Source of the DNA: Polychytrium aggregatum | Taxonomy: Eukaryota; Chytridiomycota; Chytridiomycetes; Polychytriales | Direction: 5' to 3' | Length of the DNA: 64,000 nt | Assembly: GCF_025602895.1 (NCBI RefSeq) | Contig: NW_026516235.1 | Location: 62,001-126,000 of the forward strand | Shown here: positions 1 through 15,525 of the stretch, piece by piece | Layout: each line of letters begins with the position of its first letter | Position numbering within the stretch: the stretch's first letter is position 1 | The notes under the pieces: generated by a model | The model's database searches: none | What the model was told of the DNA's origin: nothing | The model's input: the letters and a program-made list of their open reading frames with translations, nothing else | Made by a program: the position numbers and the translations under genes

Positions 1-74
1 CCGCGTGTCCGCACAGCAATTCTCGATCTGCGACTGCGATCCAAGTCGGCCCCACATCCTGTCAGCTCAAAGCG

Positions 75-4025
<3,951 letters not shown>

Positions 4026-4481
4026 ATACTCGGTCGCCACCACCACCAGCTATAGAGACGTCTGCGAGCCTGATCTTTTGGCATGCATTGGCCCTTCTCC
4101 GCCGCTTGTCCGCTCCTGTGTACTATGAATGCGAATATCTATGCAGCACTTTGCCCACGTTGCATAGGGTGCGAGACGAGCGGCCCAAATTGATGGCTGG
4201 AGCAACGGCTCCCGAATGATCGCCTTTCTCAAATCGAAACGGCGCACCATAGACTGCGCGCTGAGTGGGTCGAGTGAATTGTGTGAAGCTCGAAGTGTGA
4301 AGTGAATTGTGTGAAGTGTGAAGCTTGAAGTGAATTGTGTGACTTTATTCGTCGCTAGAAGCTCAATGATATCCGCTTGCTGGTACTCCGTCTCGGATCC
4401 ACAGCGGCAGAGATCTATCGCGGGATGCAACTGTCTGCAGCCGTCTCGACACCACAATCCCCGTGCAGCCCGAGGCAGTCA
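4026..4481. other. Intergenic region with a GTGTGAAGT-type direct repeat
   Basis: Downstream of the kinase stop. Positions 4273-4342 contain overlapping direct repeats of gtgaattgtgtgaag and gtgtgaag(c)t units. No convincing ORF was seen, but the missing 5' exon or exons of the next gene could lie here. Confidence 0.5.
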
Positions 4482-5587
4482 ACTCGGAGCGTGAGAACCG
4501 CCAGATCCACACGTGACTTCCACATTTGTCGATATTGATAGTGCAAAGCCGGCTGCTGGACATGGCGATCGGCTTTTGGGAGTCGCCAGGGCCAAACAGG
4601 ACGGCTCGGTGGAATAGCACGGCCACGCACACAGAGACAGAGTCGTCGATCCCGCTGCGCCGACCGAGTTGCATCTCGGACGACTGGACATTCACCTATT
4701 GCGCCTTGACACCCTCAATGATCCAATGCTGTTGAGATCTTCGACCAGGTTGGCCATCGATGGAGCGAACACCGGAGCTATGTCCGTGTTCTCTTCGATT
4801 GCAAATCCACTCGAGGTCACCACCATTGCCATTGCTATAGCCAGAGCGACTCGAGCGCTTTGGTGTTGCTGATCCACTCATCAGCAGCCCCTTTGATCTT
4901 CCCCAGCCGGACCCGAACCCAGGTGGCCGATGGCTCCGAAGGCAAGAAACCCACAGCCACGGCCGAGGCGATCGACTCGAGGTGAGCCAGCGTCGCATGT
5001 GCCGCTCGAGTTGGTGTGTCCGTTGTATCGTATCTGCTGATGCAGCGCTCGACCGCTCAATTCTGCAGTGACAAGACCGACACGACTGCCAAGCGACCGA
5101 ACCGAGTAAGTTCCCCACTGGTAACGCCGGTCGCATCATCGGATGAAAATCCAGCCTATGGATCGGGGCCGAGGAATGGCCGAAATACTGGTGCCTGGTC
5201 CTTTGAACATCCGTGTTGCAAGCAGCTCGGTCCCACTGGCAGCGTAATCCGGCTCAACCAAGTCATTGGGCTAACAGCCATCCTTACGATCGTCATTGCA
5301 TCTGCAATCCGCTCAGAGCAAAGCCACCTTCCGAGCTGTAGCAAGGTGCGTTGCAGAGACACACGGGTGAACCAACGATCCGATCGTGTCCCGCCGCCGC
5401 TGTCGATTTGCTCAATTCGACGGATCAACAAGGCGGTGGTGAATGGCTGTGGTGAATGGCTGTGGTGACGCTCAGCCATCGATCCAGCAGGATCGCAGAG
5501 TCTAACGAGATTGTGCTCAACGGGCGAATTGATACGGATATGCAACTGAATCGACGTGCGGATCACTGCCGGATCAACGCCAAATGA
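4482..5587 (+). CDS. Hypothetical multi-exon protein, 5' end unresolved
   Basis: No family recognised. A phase-consistent chain can be built: an exon ending at 4608 (GCAAAGCCGGCTGCTGGACA region, in frame ...ARAKQDGS), then 4737-4981, 5069-5105, 5317-5345 and 5491-5587 with TGA at 5585-5587. The 4737 exon reads IFDQVGHRWSEHRSYVRVLF and is rich in His/Ser/Thr. The last two exons read SKATFRAVA and a charged tail ending in NRRADHCRINAK. The splice junctions are phase 0, 2, 0 and 2, all with GT-AG ends (GTGAGC, GTAAGT, GTGCGT donors). No start codon was found; the reading frame opens near 4482, so at least one upstream exon is missing. The stop overlaps the ATG proposed for the next gene. Alternative: the short exons are chance matches. 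Confidence is therefore modest. Confidence 0.4.
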
Positions 5588-7395
5588 ATATCAAAACTGT
5601 CGTCGCTCCTCATAGCAAAGTGGTGAGTCACACATCCAAGCAGCCAGCGGGGCATGGCGACCGTCCGTGCCGCAGACAGGATGTATATTTCCGGTCACTG
5701 ATATGGCTGTTTCTTGACACAGGACTCGAATCGCAAAGCTGCATCTGTAGCGCCATCGGCATCTAAAACAGCAACTAAGCCCGCACCAGCAACATCCACC
5801 AAGCTACCGTCGAGGCCTCCGCGGCGAGATGAAGCCTCGGCCATCAAGCCGGATCTGAGCGGTGCAAAGGTCGCCAAGCGAACCGGAACCAAATCGTCTC
5901 TCTCGACCAGCGACAAACGCAAAGTCATTTCCACTCTACTGCCACCAAAACCACGTCTATCATCGTCACCAGCATCATCTGCAGCGATGCCTTCTACAAG
6001 CCCGCCCGCGATCGCTTCGGCATCATCGTCAGCGTCGGCACCGACGACACGAATGCCTTCTGCAGCAGCACGAACAGCACGACCAGTACGAACAGCGCAA
6101 ATAGCACCAAAGACCCCGGCGGCTGCGTCGAAATCGGCGCTCAAGCCTCCCGCAACGACGATAAAGCCGCCGCTGAAACGCAGTAGCGACACTGTAATGC
6201 CGTCGCGACCCGATCTGTCGAGCCGGCCAAAACCGGAGGCGTCCAAGGCCCCGGTGCGGCGAGCGACATTCATGGCGTCAACAACACGCAGTTCCGGATT
6301 ATCAGCGGCAGGCACACTGTCCTCCAAAAACGAGAACTCGACAGGTTTGCAGCGACTCGGGTCGACGCGCACACCGTCAAGGGCACTCACAGCTCCCCCA
6401 GCCAGAGGCAGGCCCAGCACCGCTGCTCAGTTGCCCGTGAGCGGCGCCGGGGCATTCACCAATGAACAATTCAACAACGAGTCGCTCGGTGACATCCTCG
6501 ACAGCGAGCGGGCTATGGATCTGGACGAGAAGGTGCTGCGACGAGCAAGTGTCTTTGACGTTGGACCAAAACGAACGTCGATCATGCCCGTCAAGAATAC
6601 CCGCCGAGCGACAGCGCACACGGCTGCTACGGTACTTGCCATTGCACAAGCGCAGATGTCGGTGCGATGTTGTTTGGCGAGCGGCAGCAGATATGATTTG
6701 CCACCGCCTTTCGTTTGCCCACTACCAACTGACTAGTTTCTCTGCTCCGACCACCCAAACCAGGAGCCTGCTCGGAGAGTCTCCATCTACAGTGCCCCTG
6801 TTCGCTATCTTAGCAAAAAGGTATCCAGCCAGCACCTTCCAGCGCTCCATAGCTGCAAAGTAGCAAATGGCGGTTGTGTCGGGTGGAGCTCGAACGTTTC
6901 TGACAATGACACGGCGATTCACATCATGCTCTTGCGTCGCTGCCACAGGATCCCGCTTGCGAGGAGCCCAAGCTGGAGAAGATCATTGCGAGCTATTTCG
7001 CCAACCGGGATACCAGTGAGCCCTCTCAGGCAGCATCTGGCCCTGCCAGGCCACAGCGGGGATACGGAGCCAATGCTCCTGCAACGCCCTCGCTCAACAA
7101 GATGCCCCTTCGCAAAGCCCCTCCGATAAAGCCAACCGCTGCCGCCCCGCCGTCCTTTGGTCCAGGACAGCGACTGGGTCCCAAAACGCCTTCTCAGCCA
7201 CTGCGCCGAGCCGACATCGGAGCCCTGAACAACGTGCAACCGAGTGCCCCGCCGGCTGGCATGTTTCGGTCGGATAGCGATCTGACAATGTCCGACAGCC
7301 AGCAGCTCGAGAGTGAAATTGAGGCTCTGAACGAGATGGAGCGCATGCTGCTGGAGAGGCTCGGGGCCGAGGAGTTCAAGGCTGGTGGGACATAG
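5584..7395 (+). CDS. Basic Ala/Ser/Pro-rich protein of unknown function
   Basis: Four exons: 5584-5622, 5723-6661, 6764-6820, 6949-7395 (493 aa, all phase 0). The first half is low-complexity and basic (many SKTATKPAPATS-like segments), typical of disordered, possibly microtubule- or nucleic-acid-binding proteins. The middle has two more ordered patches, DILDSERAMDLDEKVLRRAS and RRVSIYSAPVRYLSKK. The C terminus is a predicted helix, QQLESEIEALNEMERMLLER, that could be a short coiled coil. No catalytic motif is visible. The short first exon (13 codons) was chosen because its donor GTGAGT and phase fit, but its ATG overlaps the stop of the upstream hypothetical gene, so the true 5' end may differ. 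I do not recognise the family. Confidence 0.65.
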
Positions 7396-7907
7396 CCCCG
7401 CCCCATATCGCTCGTTTCTTTGGCAATAGACTCTCGTCCGCTTGAACCCGCACGTCGCTTCAGAGAGGCAGGCAGTGCAACGTGCCCGGCTCGTATGTGC
7501 TGCGTCAAGTGCTGCACTCACATCGCCTTCGCACAGTGGCAGCCGAAAATCCGCGGATCATCCCAGCTCTCTGCACACTAAGGAGCCAGCATCGGTGTGC
7601 TGCGAGGATGCGGCTTGCACGAGACTATACGACTGTTGATGCATGAGTACTATTGGTGCGTGAGTTCCATGGACACGAGCAAAGGGGCCAGCAGGTTCGG
7701 CTCTGGCAGCATTGCAGTCGGCAGGCGTGGCAACAGATTGCCAGGCCCATGGGCGAGGCAGCAGTGCGGAACCAGAGTGTGCTTGGCTCGCGAGGAGACA
7801 TCCACCCGCGGTTCATGTTGATGGGGGCAGTATTCTGGGTTTCGGGACGTGGGTCGGCGCAGCGAATCGGATCCAGGGTGCGCCTGTGGTGCAACAGCTT
7901 TTGGGCA
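7396..7907. other. Convergent intergenic region
   Basis: Lies between two 3' ends (plus gene ending 7395, minus gene ending 7908). No exon-like signal, repeat array or RNA gene was seen. Confidence 0.5.
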
Positions 7908-9937
7908 TCACGACGAGCTCAACCGCTTGCGGGCATAGTTGGTCTTGCCGGTCTTCTGGGCTGCGTCATCATCTTTGCTCTTTCCGTTAGATTCGTCCGA
8001 GTCGTCTGCGAGGATCTGGTTGCAGCGCCGCTGCAGATCGAGGGTCCACCGGGCGTTGCCCATATGGACACTCCAGAACTGGCTTGGGATGCATCCACAC
8101 ACAATCAGCTGCGAGATGCGCAGCGCCAGTGTCTCGATCCGGTCCTCGGTGGTCGGGTCGCCGGCAAGACCGCTGCTGGCAACGAGCAGCTCGTACTTTG
8201 GCTTGTCGAGTATGTTGCAGAGAGTGCTCATGAACGACTCGGGCTCGATGGCGTTCTTGAGGAAAAGATCGACGAGCAGATTCGATGTGCGCTATATCGA
8301 TCATGGAAATGGACGCAGCGATTAGCCCATCAGAGCAAGTGGAGTTGGGCGGCGGAGGTGATGCGCCGGCCACTTACGTCGCTCGTGTTGACAAAGGTGG
8401 TGAAGATGGCTTCGAGCACATCGATGGGGCTGGCATTCGATGTCCGCATCACTCGTTGGATGCCCTGGACGAGGCTAGCCGAGTCGACAGCTTCGCTCTG
8501 CCGTTTCTGCGACTCAAGGAAGGCAGAGACCGCGCGCGGGGCACCGCCGGGAATCAGCTGAAAGATGACCGAGGCGCCGTCGCCATTGTCGTTAGGGTAC
8601 AGCTGCTGATGCAGGTTGATGAGCTGACGAAGGAAGCCGTTGTTGGGTCGGGTCTGGTGGTTGCATGGCGATGGGGGGAAAGGGCATGATGGGGGACATG
8701 TTTGTTGCTGGGTTAGGATAGCTGGTCGAGGCGACTGGATGTGTTTGTGGTCTGGGCCAACGGTCGGGCGTCGTTCGGTGCGGCAGTGGCAGCGACAGTG
8801 ACAGAGCAGAGGGACAGAGGGATGGATGAGGGTACCTGTCGCCGTCTGCTCTTCGTGAGCTCATAGGCGGTGTTGAGCGACATGCCCTTGCATTTCATGA
8901 GATATCCAATCGTCAAAGAAGTCGAGCGCGAGATACCGGCTGTGGAGGCGAGCAGCAGCAAGAGCACGCAAAACGGGCGACCAAGTCGGTCGGATGAGAA
9001 GGCATTGAGAGTTACAACCAGTCGCAGGAGGGCGAGAGAGCGGGGTGCTGCAGCGCCTCACTCCAGACCAATGCTGCGAAACGTACCTTGACAGTGGATC
9101 AGCACAATGGCATTTTCGTTGCTCTCGTAGGCCTCAGATACAAACTGGCAGCAAACCTCCCAAGAGGCCTTGAGCGACTGCGTCGGCGTGTCGCTGATCT
9201 GCAGCTTCAGATACTTTGGGTTGGGCGGAAGCGAGACGAGGCGAATGCCCTGGGTCGATCTGGGGTTGGCTGCAGCGGGGTTCGGCTGGGAGCCATTGGC
9301 ATTACCGCTGACGTTGTCGCTACCATTGCCGCTGTCGGTGCCTCTGCTGCCTTCGTTACCGCTTCCATCAGCTGGGGTTTTCTCGTCAGCTTTTGCTTCG
9401 CTGGCGGAATCGCCACTGATCAGAATCCCGGCTCTCTCGGCCTCGGCGTCCCAGTCCTGCACATTCTCGAAAAAGTTTCGGCAGAGGCCTGAGGCATTGA
9501 CGATGTGGGTGATGCCGAGGCGCAGCAGGACATGGATCGATGCCGCATGGTCTGCAGAGCCAACATAGAGCTTTTTTTCCAAGATCTCGGCTGGATCGTC
9601 AATGTCGTGGCCTTGCTTTCGGACCGAGTTGATCTTGAAGAGCGAGACAGCATCCGAAATGGAGGAGGTTGCTCCGGTTCGAGTTTGGGTCTGGCAGACA
9701 CAGACCAAGCCCGACACCAGGCGATTTGGCAGTGCACAGCGGCCACGGCAATATGGGTCAGCTCAGTGGCAGCGGGGGCATCCAGCCGAACGAGGATGTT
9801 GGGCTAATGCGATGCGCCAGTGGGATGGGATTCTCGCAGGGGGGTTGCAACAGCACAAACGGAGCTCCGAGCAGTCGAGGACGGCATGGGCCTCGGGACA
9901 CTGGAGGGCGCCCGCGGGGCAGCAGACATACCGCCAT
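7908..9937 (-). CDS. Dual-specificity protein phosphatase with C-terminal extension
   Basis: Five exons on the minus strand: 9932-9937, 9087-9690, 8836-8939, 8378-8653, 7908-8291 (457 aa). The first exon is only ATG GCG. Residues about 40-250 are a DSP domain: KKLYVGSADHAASIHVLLRL followed by ITHIVNAS, then KYLKLQISDTP, and the catalytic HCQAGISRS (Cys202, Arg208; HCX5R) assembled exactly across the exon 2/3 junction. RPNNGFLRQL closes the fold. A Gly/Ser/Asn-rich insertion sits between the early strands. Unlike typical DSPs of 150-250 aa, about 200 further residues follow, predicted helical (NLLVDLFLKNAIEPESF...,CNILDKPKYELL) and ending in a Lys/Ser tail. The phosphatase activity follows from the family. 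The substrate and the role of the extension are unknown. Confidence 0.9.
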
Positions 9938-10445
9938 TGCTGCCGGTGTTGGGAGGAGTTACGGCGCTGTTGAAGGAGGAGGGGTCGCTGATGCCTTGGG
10001 TGCGGATGGATGATGATGGCAGGGCGAGCACACAGCAATCCTGGCGGCCGCCTCCACCCGAGAGCGCCGCCCGCAGGCCGCCAAGGCTGGCTGGGGCTGC
10101 AGCCAGGGCCAGGAGCACCGCCCCAGAAGAGTCACAACCGACGAGGGCCGCTCCCCTGGGTCGATCGGACTGCCGGGCTCGGCTGTGTCCCCGTGAGCCG
10201 GACTGACATGGTGCCGTGCTCCAGAAGCGAATCGCACAGCAGACCCACAGTCCCATGGCATACAGGATTGTGCCGGCGCGGACGATGGCCTGAGCAGATT
10301 GTATTGTGCAAACCGGACCAGAGAGCACGACTGACAGCACGACCGACAGCACGACCGACAGCACGACCAGAGAGCACGACCGACAGCACTACTGGCTCTG
10401 GGACACAAACGCTTTGATCTCTGGTGGAGATTAATAGGATGCATA
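9938..10445. other. Intergenic region with a 12-bp repeat
   Basis: Upstream of the phosphatase start and downstream of the Nbp35 stop. Positions 10324-10391 hold tandem copies of a ~12-bp unit (cgaccgacagca with variants). No gene signal was seen. Confidence 0.5.
10324..10391. repeat. 12-bp tandem repeat
   Basis: About five imperfect copies of cgaccgacagca, with some units changed to cgaccagagagca. It lies in the spacer between the Nbp35 3' end and the phosphatase promoter. Confidence 0.85.
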
Positions 10446-12136
10446 TCATATGAGCTTTGCAAGCCACTGGTCTGTCATGCAAGACCACCCAACTCGCAGC
10501 AGATGCACAGAGAAACCACACAGCTCCCTTCTCGCATACGTACTTTCGATGATATCCATATACGACTTGTATGCTGGTGATTCAGGATACTGGTCGAGGA
10601 ACGACTCGCCAAAGTCGCACGATTTGGCTGTACGGTAGTTTGCGTCGCAGAGACAGCGGGAGATGCACAGCCCATGACCACACAAGTACTGGTTAGTTGG
10701 GCGACGACAAGCACAACAGCTGGACGAGCATGGCAAAAGGCGCCGTAGCTTTAAGGCAGCGAGATAGCACGCAACACGAGGCATACCGATTCGCGGATCG
10801 ATCGGAATCGACCCAAGGAAGTTGATTCCCGTATCGGCAGCCATCTTCCGGGCCCCGCCAGTCGTCGGGGCAAAGATGGGTGTGTCTTTGTGGCATTTGG
10901 GGCAGACAAAGCCGCTCATGTTTTCAACCACGCCAATGATGGGAATGCCGACCTTCTTGCAAAAGCTGATCTCCTTGCGCACGTCCTGCAGCGAGACCTC
11001 CTGCGGGGTGGTGACGATGACGGCGCCGTCGATGCCGCTTTCTTTCAGATAATTGACGATGGAGAGATGCTCGTCTGAGGTGCCTGGCGGAGTGTCGACA
11101 ACGAGGTAGTCCAGTGCGCCCCAGTCGACGTCCTTGAGGAACTGCTTGATGAGGCCTATCGAACGACAGTCGCTGTGAGTGCCGGATAGCTCCAACTGAG
11201 CGAGCCGTGCCTGCTGCTGCTGCAAAACTCGATGCAACTCAAGCCCAAGACGGGATGCAAACCTACCATTCTTCTTGGGGCCCCTCCAGATGACAGCATC
11301 GTCCTGGTTCTGCAGCATGAATCCAATCGACATCACCGCCAGGTTGTCGTTGACATACACAGGCGACCATCCAGAGTTGCTCTGGTGGATCTGCTCGCCC
11401 TCCAGACCCGTCATCTTGGGCATCGAAGGCCCGCAGATATCGACGTCCATGGCTCCGACCTGGATATGTTCGTCAAGGGACAGCGCAAAGGCCAAGTTTG
11501 TTGTGAAGGTGCTCTTGCCGACGCCTCCCTTTCCGGAGAGCACTAGGATTTTGTGCTTGACGGTCGCCATGCGCTCGTTGATGAGCGGAATCGCTGCAGA
11601 TTCGATGCAGATTCGATGCCCAGAGGCCCCGATTGGAACAGCGTCAGTGCTGACTGAACGTCTCCATGGCCTCTTCTCCAAAGTGGCAACATCGGCGGGT
11701 CCTACCTGGATCTGGGCCCTTTGGTGTTGTTGCGCAGATCTGTTGGTTGGGGCATCCGGCACAGGCATCGGCTGCAGATCACAACGAACCGAGGATGTTA
11801 GCCATGGAACGAGTGGACCTTTTCGGCTGGATGCACCATCGGTGGACATACCTTTTCCAGCCTGGTCGCTCTCGGTTCCTTGATGGTCAAGAAGCAGATT
11901 AGCAGGCGCACAGGATTCGGTCAGCGTCGATCGATGCTGGGTCCCACCAACCCGAAGCACATGCTTTCGTATGAATCGGACCGGTCTCGGATCTGGACGG
12001 CACAAACTGGCCCGCTTGGGCTGCCAGAGGCGATGCGGTGTCTCTCGCTGAGCAGCGCCGTCGGTCTGCGTTGGCACTGTTGCTCACCGGGGCAGTGCTG
12101 GGGAGCGTTATCTGGGACGCTGTTCTCTGACGACAT
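10446..12136 (-). CDS. NBP35: Cytosolic Fe-S cluster assembly factor Nbp35 (NUBP1)
   Basis: Seven exons on the minus strand: 12088-12136, 11852-11878, 11706-11771, 11267-11593, 10787-11155, 10544-10627, 10446-10471 (315 aa). Splicing restores the N-terminal [4Fe-4S] motif C-x13-C-x2-C-x5-C ([12 protein letters not shown] then [13 protein letters not shown]), which separates Nbp35 from Cfd1 and mitochondrial Ind1. The P-loop is GKGGVGKST within [20 protein letters not shown]. Further signature segments are [27 protein letters not shown] and the bridging-cluster CPKC (FVCPKCHKD). Nbp35 with Cfd1 scaffolds cytosolic and nuclear Fe-S clusters. The last exon is only eight codons plus stop (NQWLAKLI). 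Reading through its strong donor GTACGT would instead give a slightly longer tail, so the extreme C terminus is less certain. Confidence 0.96.
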
Positions 12137-12670
12137 GGTGGTGGGGGGAGGGACGGTGCTTGCTGTCGGGTTCGGCTGATGGCGGCACTATTCTTCTAGA
12201 AATCGGCAGTCGCCAGATGCGGGCTTTCGGCCAAGACAGAGGCGGATGGGCAGATTGGGTGAGAGGTTTTGGGCCTTCAGGACCAGAAACCATGTCTGAT
12301 AAAACCGAGGCTGACAAATCGCCCACTTGCAATCTCGATATCTGGCCGCCGTGCTGGATGCCGCAACTCACTGCGCTCGATCCGAGCCGCCGCATTGGTT
12401 GCTGCTCATCGCTGACAAGCTTTCTCTCCCGTCCCGCTCGCCCCATCCCCCCCTCCAGCAGATTCCAGGAGATCCCAGCGGTCTCGGTCCCGACCGGCCT
12501 CGGAGGTGATTGCTGGGTCGAACAATGAGGGGATGATCACGTGATCCGTCTGGCTCTGGCTCTGTCCAAGCTCCGCCTCAGAATCCTGCTCGCTGACCCG
12601 CCAAAGCCGAGATCTCGCCCCGGCCACAGCCGCATTCACCGAGACTTGATCCGACCGACCGAAGCGCAAA
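12137..12670. promoter_or_regulatory. Divergent promoter region NBP35 / ECM2
   Basis: 534 bp between two divergent start codons, so it must hold both promoters. It has pyrimidine-rich stretches (for example 12419-12460) but no TATA box, repeat or operator that I can define. Confidence 0.5.
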
Positions 12671-14856
12671 ATGTCAAAGCAAGGGTGGGTGCTGATGGCT
12701 GCAGCCCGGCCAATGCACCGATATCGCAGTCCGTCCGCGAGTGCGAGACAACGGCAGATGCTCACGCTACGGGTCTTTTCTTTTGCAGCTGGGAAGAGTC
12801 CGAGTTTCCGATTCTGGTATGAAGCCTGCCCCTCCGGAATATATCCGGGACAGGCCTGCTCATCGCTTTCGCCACAGAGACATAGCTTCAGCTCAAGGAC
12901 ACAGAGCGCTGCAGAGCGACTGTGTGTGTGCATTCTAACCTGCGTGCCTCCCTTCGTCTCTCTGCAGTGCCACACATGTCTTGGCGATAATCCGTACGTT
13001 CGAATGTCCAAGCAGCAGCATGGAAAAGAGTGCAAGATCTGCTCCCGGCCTTTCACCGTCTTTCGGTGGTGTCCGGGAGCCGGCATGCGCTACAAGAAGA
13101 CGGAGATCTGCCAGACATGTGCCAAGATTAAAAACGTATGTCAAACCTGTGTTCTGGACCTCGAGTTTGGTTTGTTGGCCAGTTCCTTTCCTTTATTCTT
13201 TGAAATGCAGTCGCAGCACCGTCAGCATCGTGCGTGGTGGAAGGGCAGCGCACCGACGTACCCTCGCAGCAGAGCCGGCTGCAATCACTCGCACTCGCCT
13301 TGGCCGAGCCACACCATCGGGGCAGCATCGCTGTGTGCCTGGAGCATCTCAAAAGAGCGGCTCTGCCAAGCGCTTGTCCGCTAACGCCCGCTGCGTCGGG
13401 ACGGTTTAGGCTTGCCAACGCAGGTTCGAGACTCCATCATGGATGTCGAAGACAATATCCCGCGCTCGGACGTCAACCGCGAGTTTTTCGTCCAGTCTGT
13501 GGAGGACAAGGTACGGACTAGACGGGATATTGAAACTTGGAGACTGTCGGCACATGGGCGGTGCTGCAAGGAATGAGTGGCGAGGAGCGTGCGCCGACTC
13601 ATGACCGAGTGTCGATTCGGACGTGGCCCCGGGCGATGCTCGGCAATTCTCGGCAATTCTCGGCGATGTTGGTCAGAGCAAGCCTTCTCCTTCGAGTATC
13701 ACGGCATCCTTCGCTGACTGTCCGCGCCTTTCCAGCTCGGCAACAGCTCCCTGGTGGACTATGGCAAGGCCAATTCGGCGGCCAGAGAAACCCTCAAGAA
13801 GATGGCCCGGACCGATCCTTACTACAAGCGCAATCGCGCACACATCTGCTCGTTCTTTGTGAAGGGCAAGTGCACAAGAGGCGACGAGTGTCCTTATCGG
13901 TGGGTACTGTCGCCACTACCTTTCCTCACGCCCCACTACCCTCTCCCCGAAAGCGCCGGGTGCTTGGCCGTCGCAACATCTGTTCGTACCTGACCATATC
14001 GGTGAATTGGGCTCGGTCCACCATCAGCCACGAGATGCCTGTCGAGAATGAGCTCTCCCACCAAAACATCAAGGATCGATACTATGGACAGAATGATCCT
14101 GTTGCAAAGAAAATATGTATGTGGCCGCGCAAGTTGATCCGTCAGAGCGCAACATCTGAATGACCGAGTCAGCCGTGCGGGAAACCGAGATACTCGGATG
14201 AAGGCGGCATCGTCACTGGCTGCGTGGCCCTCTCCCATCGCTCTCGCGAGTTTTAACGCATTGATTCATTCCCATCGCTCGGCGACCACATGGATATCAA
14301 CCACCAGTAAATCGCACCGACAAAGGCGCCAAGCTGCGGCCTCCAGAAGATCCCACCATCACCAATCTGTACTTGACAGGGATTACAGAGGACATCACCG
14401 ACACTGATTTGCGGTAGGTGTTATCACGCGCCTGAGAAACAAAACCATGCTTTTGGAATTGTCGCTCCCATGGCACAAAATATCGCTGACATTGTGCATG
14501 CGTGCAGAAACCACTTTTATGCCTTTGGCGAGATCAAGTCGGTCGTCGTGGTCAAGAAATCAAAGTGCGCCTTTGTCAACTACGCTACTCGCGCATCGGC
14601 GGAACTGGCCATCGACCGATCCTACAACAATCTCTCGATCAAGGGACACACTATTCGAGTGCAGTGGGGGCGTCCCAAGGCGCATGCGCCCCAGTCAGAG
14701 GCTCGGGGTGAGGCAGCGCAGCCCCAAATGACCGTCGATCAGCTCCTGGACATGGGAGGACCGCCCCCGCCTCCTGGCCAGGGATCTGGAAGCTACAAGT
14801 ACCCATCGGCCGATCCCTCGTTGCTGGGAACGTCGACTCGAACCTTCCGTGCCTGA
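12671..14856 (+). CDS. ECM2: Pre-mRNA splicing factor Ecm2/Slt11 (RBM22 family)
   Basis: Eight exons: 12671-12684, 12789-12816, 12968-13169, 13410-13510, 13736-13899, 14028-14116, 14308-14413, 14508-14856 (350 aa). N-terminal Cys-rich zinc modules: [42 protein letters not shown]. Next comes a CCCH finger ([21 protein letters not shown]), a linker beginning DPVAKKI, and an RRM with [20 protein letters not shown] and [10 protein letters not shown]. The tail is Gly/Pro-rich. This order matches RBM22/Ecm2, which binds U6 snRNA and the intron in the activated spliceosome. The first exon of 14 nt encodes MSKQG; its phase and the downstream [10 protein letters not shown] match the family. The start is therefore well supported. 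Confidence 0.96.
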
Positions 14857-15525
14857 GAGGAACCCGCATGATCGACGCGGCAGCAGCGACTCTGTCAAAG
14901 TGGGGGGAGTGAGAGGTTTTATTGGGGCATTCTGCTTTCGGGTGCTGCATGTCGCTCTTTCTGGATGTGAATACACACTCGTCCATCGCTCATAACGACT
15001 AAGCGGCGCATCCAAGGATAAGCACTGTGGTTGACTTTGGGGATATCTCGTGGAAGCAATCGGGGCGATACTTTGGGCAGTTTTACCGACGCCAGGGATT
15101 CGCAAGGCGCGAACTACAGCGAGCAGCTATTCAAGACCCACATGGAGGCCGAGCGACTGGGAAATTATGAAACAACCCCGGGACGGACTGCGTGCGCGGT
15201 CTACGAATAAACATGTATCTGGGGCTGGCGATGCATGGTGCCCATCAGTCGGGGGCCCTCGGTGTCTCGTTGTCCCTGCTGCCCGGGCCATGCAGTCGCT
15301 GCCCATTCCCATGGAAGCGGAGCTGTTCCCCAGCCCACCCCCTGCCCGACGCTGATCCCCTTTTATTGGCCCGCCCAAACCCTGCTGGGCGGGCCATCGC
15401 AGCATTTCCGCCAGATCTCGCTGTCTCTGTCCAAGCACTCCAGCAGCGATCCAGTCTCCTTCGCTTCGCCGTGCTCTTGACTGCACCCGATACACCACCA
15501 TCGATCCTCGGCAGCAGGACCAGCA
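14857..15525. other. Intergenic region with an orphan open frame at 15022-15210
   Basis: Downstream of ECM2 and upstream of the glycosyltransferase. A plus-strand frame from about 15022 to the TAA at 15208-15210 reads ...DARDSQGANYSEQLFKTH and further to AVYE-stop. It looks somewhat coding but has no ATG and no supported upstream exon. It could be the last exon of an unrecognised small gene, or chance. Confidence 0.35.

Noticed and set aside
4363-4695. 110-codon minus-strand open frame
   Set aside because: No protein-like segments; the plus strand in the same interval gives phase-consistent exon-like pieces instead.
4737-4981. Two alternative frames of the same interval (LHLGRLDIHLLRL... and ERLERFGVADPL...)
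   Set aside because: Both would need an intron under 30 nt or end in stops; only the IFDQVGHRW frame links to downstream exons in phase.
7653-8561. 302-codon plus-strand open frame
   Set aside because: Antisense to the last two exons of the dual-specificity phosphatase, which is well supported.
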